A stretch of 9,185 bases of DNA from Betaproteobacteria bacterium. Its GTDB lineage: Bacteria > Pseudomonadota > Gammaproteobacteria > Burkholderiales > JAHFRG01. The notes beneath the pieces were generated by a model that had not been told where the DNA came from, searched no databases, and worked only from the letters and a program-made list of their open reading frames with translations. Where the stretch lies: positions 1-9,185 of the forward strand of contig JAHFRG010000064.1 of NCBI GenBank assembly GCA_023258935.1, in the 5' to 3' direction. The first letter of the stretch is position 1; each line of letters begins with the position of its first letter. Positions 6,428 to 9,185 of the stretch are shown in pieces. A program made the translations under genes and the position numbers.

Positions 6428-7177
6428 TCAGGCAGAGGGCCTGCGTGTTTTCAGGTAAAGGACTTTCGCTTTGGATGTGCGGCGCACCGGCGCCAGGCTC
6501 TTTTTCGGCTTTAGCGCTCCATTCCAGTTCGGCTTGATGAGGCGCAAACCTTGCACTCGTTTCACCGCCTGCAGGAAATACACTCCGCCGGAAATCGCCC
6601 ACCAGCGGTCTCCCGCAGCTTCCAGGAAGCGGAATCTGCACAGCCATTTTTCCTGCTTGAACGGAGGCACATAACAACCAAGCCGGCCTGCTGCCATTTC
6701 GAAACCGAGCAGTGCAAGCCAGTCCTTGACCCGAGGCAGCGCGATGAAACGCCCGCGCCAAGGGTACTCGCCGTTTTTTCGCCGCAACATACGCAGCAAA
6801 CCCCACAGGCTGCGCGGATTGAAACCGCAAATAACGAGTTGGCCTTCGGGCATCAGCACGCGCTCCGCTTCGCGCAATATCTGATGCGGGTTTTCGCTGA
6901 ATTCGAGAACATGGGGCAACAGCAGCAAATCGATGCTGTTGGTTGCGAACGGCAACTGCGGAAAATTCGCCTTCACTTTGACCGCACCGTCCCGGTCCGA
7001 GGCGAAGCGCAGCGGAATGCGGCTCATGCGTAGGAAATCATAAGTCGCCAGTCCCAGCTGCACCGCGTTGAAGCCGAACACATCAGCCACCGTCTTGTCG
7101 AAATAATCATGCTCTTGCTGCAACAGGTATTGGCCAAGCGGCGTTTCAAACCATTCATCTACGCTATGCGTTGACAT
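6428..7177 (-). CDS. YafS-like class I SAM-dependent methyltransferase
   Basis: This 249-residue protein matches the YafS-type methyltransferases that lie between gloB and rnhA in proteobacteria; their substrate is not known to me. The central and C-terminal core is clear: LPFATNSIDLLLLPHVLEF (75-93), NPHQILREAERVLMPEGQLVICGFNP (96-121), the last being the usual RVLxPGG-like strand, and SLWGLLRML (123-131). The N-terminal part (GFNAVQLGLATYDFLRMSRIPLRF, 35-58) sits where other enzymes have the glycine-rich SAM motif I, yet it lacks a GxGxG pattern; E. coli YafS is similar. The C-terminus (about 205-249) is basic and likely flexible. ATG 7177 is chosen because the SVDEWFETPLGQYLL leader is typical of this family. 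No Shine-Dalgarno is seen. It is the first gene of the operon with rnhA and dnaQ. Confidence 0.9.
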   Translation of the reverse strand: MSTHSVDEWFETPLGQYLLQQEHDYFDKTVADVFGFNAVQLGLATYDFLRMSRIPLRFASDRDGAVKVKANFPQLPFATNSIDLLLLPHVLEFSENPHQILREAERVLMPEGQLVICGFNPRSLWGLLRMLRRKNGEYPWRGRFIALPRVKDWLALLGFEMAAGRLGCYVPPFKQEKWLCRFRFLEAAGDRWWAISGGVYFLQAVKRVQGLRLIKPNWNGALKPKKSLAPVRRTSKAKVLYLKTRRPSA

Positions 7178-7199
7178 TTATATTTTTTAAACGTAAAGA
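7171..7199 (+). promoter_or_regulatory. Candidate sigma70 promoter of gloB, overlapping the methyltransferase start
   Basis: A perfect -35 box TTGACA (7171-7176) is followed by a 17-bp spacer and TAAAGA (7194-7199), a 3/6 match to the -10 consensus. Transcription would start about 7206, at or next to the gloB ATG. The -35 box overlaps the complement of the methyltransferase ATG (7175-7177). The 28-bp gap between the divergent starts is almost all A/T. Confidence 0.5.
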
Positions 7200-7205
7200 T
7201 ACACC

Positions 7206-7982
7206 ATGAACAATGTAACCGTTATCCCGATACCCGCGTTTCAGGACAATTATATATGGCTGATGCGCAACCAGCGTTATGCGGCGGTGGTTGACCCCGG
7301 CGACGCGGCGCCGGTGCTCGCTTACCTGCGGCGTGAAAAGCTCGAACTCACCGCCATTCTCAACACCCATCACCACGCCGATCATGTCGGCGGCAACGCC
7401 GGGCTGCTCAGGGAATTCCGCGTCCCGGTCTACGGCCCGCGCAACGAATCCATTCCCGACCTTAGTTACCGGCTGAGTGAAGGCGACCATGTGAGCGTGC
7501 CTTCGCTCGGACTGGAATTTGACGTGCTGGATATTCCAGGCCATACCTCGGGCCATATTGCTTATTATGGCGCAAACCTGCTGTTTTGTGGCGACACCTT
7601 GTTCGCCTGCGGCTGCGGTAAATTGTTCGAGGGCACGGCGCAGCAAATGTATGCGTCGCTGCAAAAACTCTCGAGCCTGCCGGATGCGACACTGGTGTAC
7701 TGCGGCCATGAATATACGCTCGCTAATATCCGGTTTGCAAAGGCCGCCGATCCAGCGAACGCCGCTTTGCTCAAGCTCGAGACCAACGTACGCAAGTTGC
7801 GGGAACTGGACATGCCCACCCTGCCCTCTTATATCGGGCTGGAGAAAACCACCAATCCCTTCCTGCGCTGTAACAACCCTGAAATCGTGCGAGCCGCAAC
7901 CCGGGCCGCCGGCAAAACGCTTACTGATCCAGTAGCCGTATTCGCTGCAATTCGCGAATGGAAAAATAATTTTAAAATTTGA
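7206..7982 (+). CDS. gloB: Hydroxyacylglutathione hydrolase (glyoxalase II)
   Basis: Second enzyme of methylglyoxal detoxification: it hydrolyses S-D-lactoylglutathione to D-lactate and glutathione in the cytoplasm. The 258-residue product is a metallo-beta-lactamase-fold protein with the two-metal site intact: THHHADH (His55, His57, Asp59, His60), PGHTSGH (His113), FCGDTLF (Asp130) and CGHEYT (His168). The glyoxalase II C-terminal domain follows at about 170-258, with ETNVRKLRE (192-200) and the family mark NPFLR (217-221), which separates it from general MBL hydrolases. The N-terminus IPIPAFQDNYIWLM is typical. ATG 7206 is the only possible start, as an in-frame TAA lies at 7194-7196; there is no Shine-Dalgarno, so a leaderless message is possible. 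It diverges from the methyltransferase operon, with mltD downstream on the same strand. Confidence 0.97.
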   Translation: MNNVTVIPIPAFQDNYIWLMRNQRYAAVVDPGDAAPVLAYLRREKLELTAILNTHHHADHVGGNAGLLREFRVPVYGPRNESIPDLSYRLSEGDHVSVPSLGLEFDVLDIPGHTSGHIAYYGANLLFCGDTLFACGCGKLFEGTAQQMYASLQKLSSLPDATLVYCGHEYTLANIRFAKAADPANAALLKLETNVRKLRELDMPTLPSYIGLEKTTNPFLRCNNPEIVRAATRAAGKTLTDPVAVFAAIREWKNNFKI

Positions 7983-7991
7983 GAATTTTAA
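7972..7991. repeat. A/T-only inverted repeat across the gloB stop codon
   Basis: TTAAAATT (7972-7979) and AATTTTAA (7984-7991) form a perfect 8-bp inverted repeat around the loop TGAG, which contains most of the gloB TGA stop. No T-run follows, so it is not a classical terminator. It lies directly upstream of the mltD -35 box, so it may act as an A/T-rich UP-like element instead. Confidence 0.55.
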
Positions 7992-7993
7992 GC

Positions 7994-8023
7994 TTGACGC
8001 GAGCAACAAACCTTAGGTACTAT
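7994..8023 (+). promoter_or_regulatory. Candidate sigma70 promoter of mltD
   Basis: TTGACG (7994-7999, 5/6 match) and TACTAT (8018-8023, 4/6 match) are 18 bp apart, with very A/T-rich DNA just upstream (about 7963-7991). A start near 8030 would leave a leader of about 25 nt before the mltD ATG. This would let mltD be expressed apart from gloB. Confidence 0.5.
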
Positions 8024-8054
8024 CGTAACTCCTTGCCATAAACCACGGTTTTCC

Positions 8055-9185
8055 ATGCATTTTAAGTCGGCACTGCTCATCGCAGCGGCGGTACTTTTTT
8101 CCTTTCACATCCCGGCATGGGGTGAGGGAGATATAGCATTCATCAACAACAAAGCTGCCGCTGAACCTGCCACGGAAAACGTCCAAGAAACGCAACAGGC
8201 TGCAACGGATCCTGTGCCTACAATTGACGTCGCAATTGCGCCGGATTCCATTCCATCCGAAACCGACCTGTGGAAGCGCATCCGCAGCGGCTTTGCTCTG
8301 CAAGACTCGGGAAGCCCTTTGGTAGCGAGGCATGAAAGCTGGTACATGCGGCATCCGGATTATGTAGAACGCATGACGGAGCGCAGCAAGCTTTACCTTT
8401 ACTACATCGTCGAGGAAGTGGAAAAGCGCAGCATGCCCTCCGAAATCGCGCTACTGCCGATGATAGAAAGCGCGTTCATCCCCACCGCCCTATCGCGCAG
8501 GAAAGCATCTGGAATCTGGCAATTCATTCCCGGTACGGGAAAAAAATACGGGCTGGAGCAGGACTGGTGGTACGACGGCCGGCGCGATGTGGTTGATGCA
8601 ACTCAGGCCGCTCTCGATTATTTGCAGAACCTTTATAGCGAGTTTGGCAGCTGGGAGCTGGCGCTGGCCGCATATAATTGCGGCGAAAAGAAAATCGCCC
8701 GGCTGCTCGCTCAAAATCGGGCCAAGGGTCTGCCGCAGGATTACCAGAGCCTGAAGAAACTGCCGCGTGAAACGAAGAATTACGTCCCCAAGCTCATCGC
8801 CATCAGGAACATCGTTAGCAACCCCGCGTCTTACGGGCTCACGCTGGATGAAATCCCGAATGAACCCTATTTCACCACCGTCTCCGCGCCTGGCCATATT
8901 GACGTGAAGCTCGCCGCTCAGCTGGCCGATATGCCGCTTGAGGAATTTATTTCGCTCAATCCCGCGCATATCCGGCCGGTGATAAAAAGCGAAACAACCA
9001 CGCTGCTTCTGCCGGTGAACAAAGCGGATATTTTTGCCGGGAATCTGGAAAACCACGAAGAGCGGCTGGTATCCTGGCAGATTTACCGCGCCGCGAAAGG
9101 CGAGTGGCTGGACAAAATCGCGCAGCGTTTCGGCATAACCTTGGCGCGATTGAAGCAAGTGAACGGCATACTCCCGCGCAGCAAA
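8055..9185 (+). CDS. mltD: Membrane-bound-type lytic murein transglycosylase D (3' end cut by window edge)
   Basis: Cleaves the MurNAc-GlcNAc bond of peptidoglycan in the periplasm, forming 1,6-anhydro ends. The frame is open for 377 residues from ATG 8055 to the window edge. Residues 1-23 form a Sec signal peptide (KSALLIAAAVLFSFHIPAWG). The SLT domain runs from about 110 to 250: EIALLPMIESAFIPTALSRRKASGIWQF (130-157, with Glu138 as the likely catalytic acid), GTGKKYGL (160-167), YDGRRDVVDATQAALDYL (173-190) and WELALAAYNCGE (200-211). A LysM cell-wall-binding repeat starts at about 342 (IYRAAKGEWLDKIAQRFGITLARLKQVNG); more may follow outside the window. Unlike E. coli MltD there is no lipobox cysteine, so it is probably released or held by LysM. 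No Shine-Dalgarno is seen before the ATG. It follows gloB, as in E. coli. Confidence 0.92.
   Translation, partial: MHFKSALLIAAAVLFSFHIPAWGEGDIAFINNKAAAEPATENVQETQQAATDPVPTIDVAIAPDSIPSETDLWKRIRSGFALQDSGSPLVARHESWYMRHPDYVERMTERSKLYLYYIVEEVEKRSMPSEIALLPMIESAFIPTALSRRKASGIWQFIPGTGKKYGLEQDWWYDGRRDVVDATQAALDYLQNLYSEFGSWELALAAYNCGEKKIARLLAQNRAKGLPQDYQSLKKLPRETKNYVPKLIAIRNIVSNPASYGLTLDEIPNEPYFTTVSAPGHIDVKLAAQLADMPLEEFISLNPAHIRPVIKSETTTLLLPVNKADIFAGNLENHEERLVSWQIYRAAKGEWLDKIAQRFGITLARLKQVNGILPRSK

Noticed and set aside
7164..8009. 281-codon minus-strand open frame opposite gloB
   Set aside because: It covers the whole of gloB, whose metal-site motifs are complete, and has no domain of its own. It would also collide with the methyltransferase start.
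8490..9158. 222-codon minus-strand open frame opposite mltD
   Set aside because: The opposite strand carries the SLT and LysM domains. This frame shows no domain and no ribosome site worth calling.

Overview
The window looks like an ordinary chromosomal segment from a Gram-negative proteobacterium, most likely a betaproteobacterium (Nitrosomonadales/Burkholderiales-like; inference). The main reason is the block dnaQ - rnhA - SAM-methyltransferase - gloB - mltD at 5259-9185. It has the same gene order as the mltD-gloB-yafS-rnhA-dnaQ block of E. coli and many beta/gammaproteobacteria. Dense coding, moderate-to-high GC in most genes, and Tat and Sec signal peptides fit that placement. I found no rRNA, tRNA, CRISPR array, insertion sequence or phage gene.

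Region A (1-1666, all on the minus strand) is a compact three-gene redox module. In order of transcription it holds an 87-residue membrane protein, a four-helix cytochrome b561-like subunit, and a sulfite-oxidase-fold molybdopterin oxidoreductase that runs off the left edge. The spacings are 9 bp and then a 4-base ATGA overlap. The molybdoenzyme carries both a twin-arginine signal and a lipobox, so it is probably a Tat-exported lipoprotein held next to its cytochrome.

Region B (1843-5234) is a sugar-transfer module. A minus-strand GT2 (dolichol-phosphate-mannose-synthase-like)/GtrA fusion is divergent from a plus-strand pair: a polytopic GT87-type glycosyltransferase and a TIGR04282/DUF2064 transferase. 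Together they could make, flip and use a polyprenyl-phosphate sugar at the cytoplasmic membrane (inference). The GT2-GtrA gene is visibly lower in GC than its neighbours.

Region C (5259-7177, minus strand) is a tight operon: YafS-like methyltransferase, then rnhA (ribonuclease HI), then dnaQ (DNA polymerase III epsilon). Region D (7206-9185, plus strand) is gloB (glyoxalase II) followed by mltD (membrane-bound-type lytic transglycosylase with LysM), which runs off the right edge. C and D diverge from a gap of only 28 bp; a perfect TTGACA there overlaps the methyltransferase start codon, and gloB may be translated from a leaderless transcript.

I see no clearly new defence or mobile system. 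The points most worth checking are the lipid-linked glycosylation module, the Tat lipoprotein molybdoenzyme with its small membrane partner, the altered KTRL motif in the DUF2064 protein, and the compressed gloB/methyltransferase control region.
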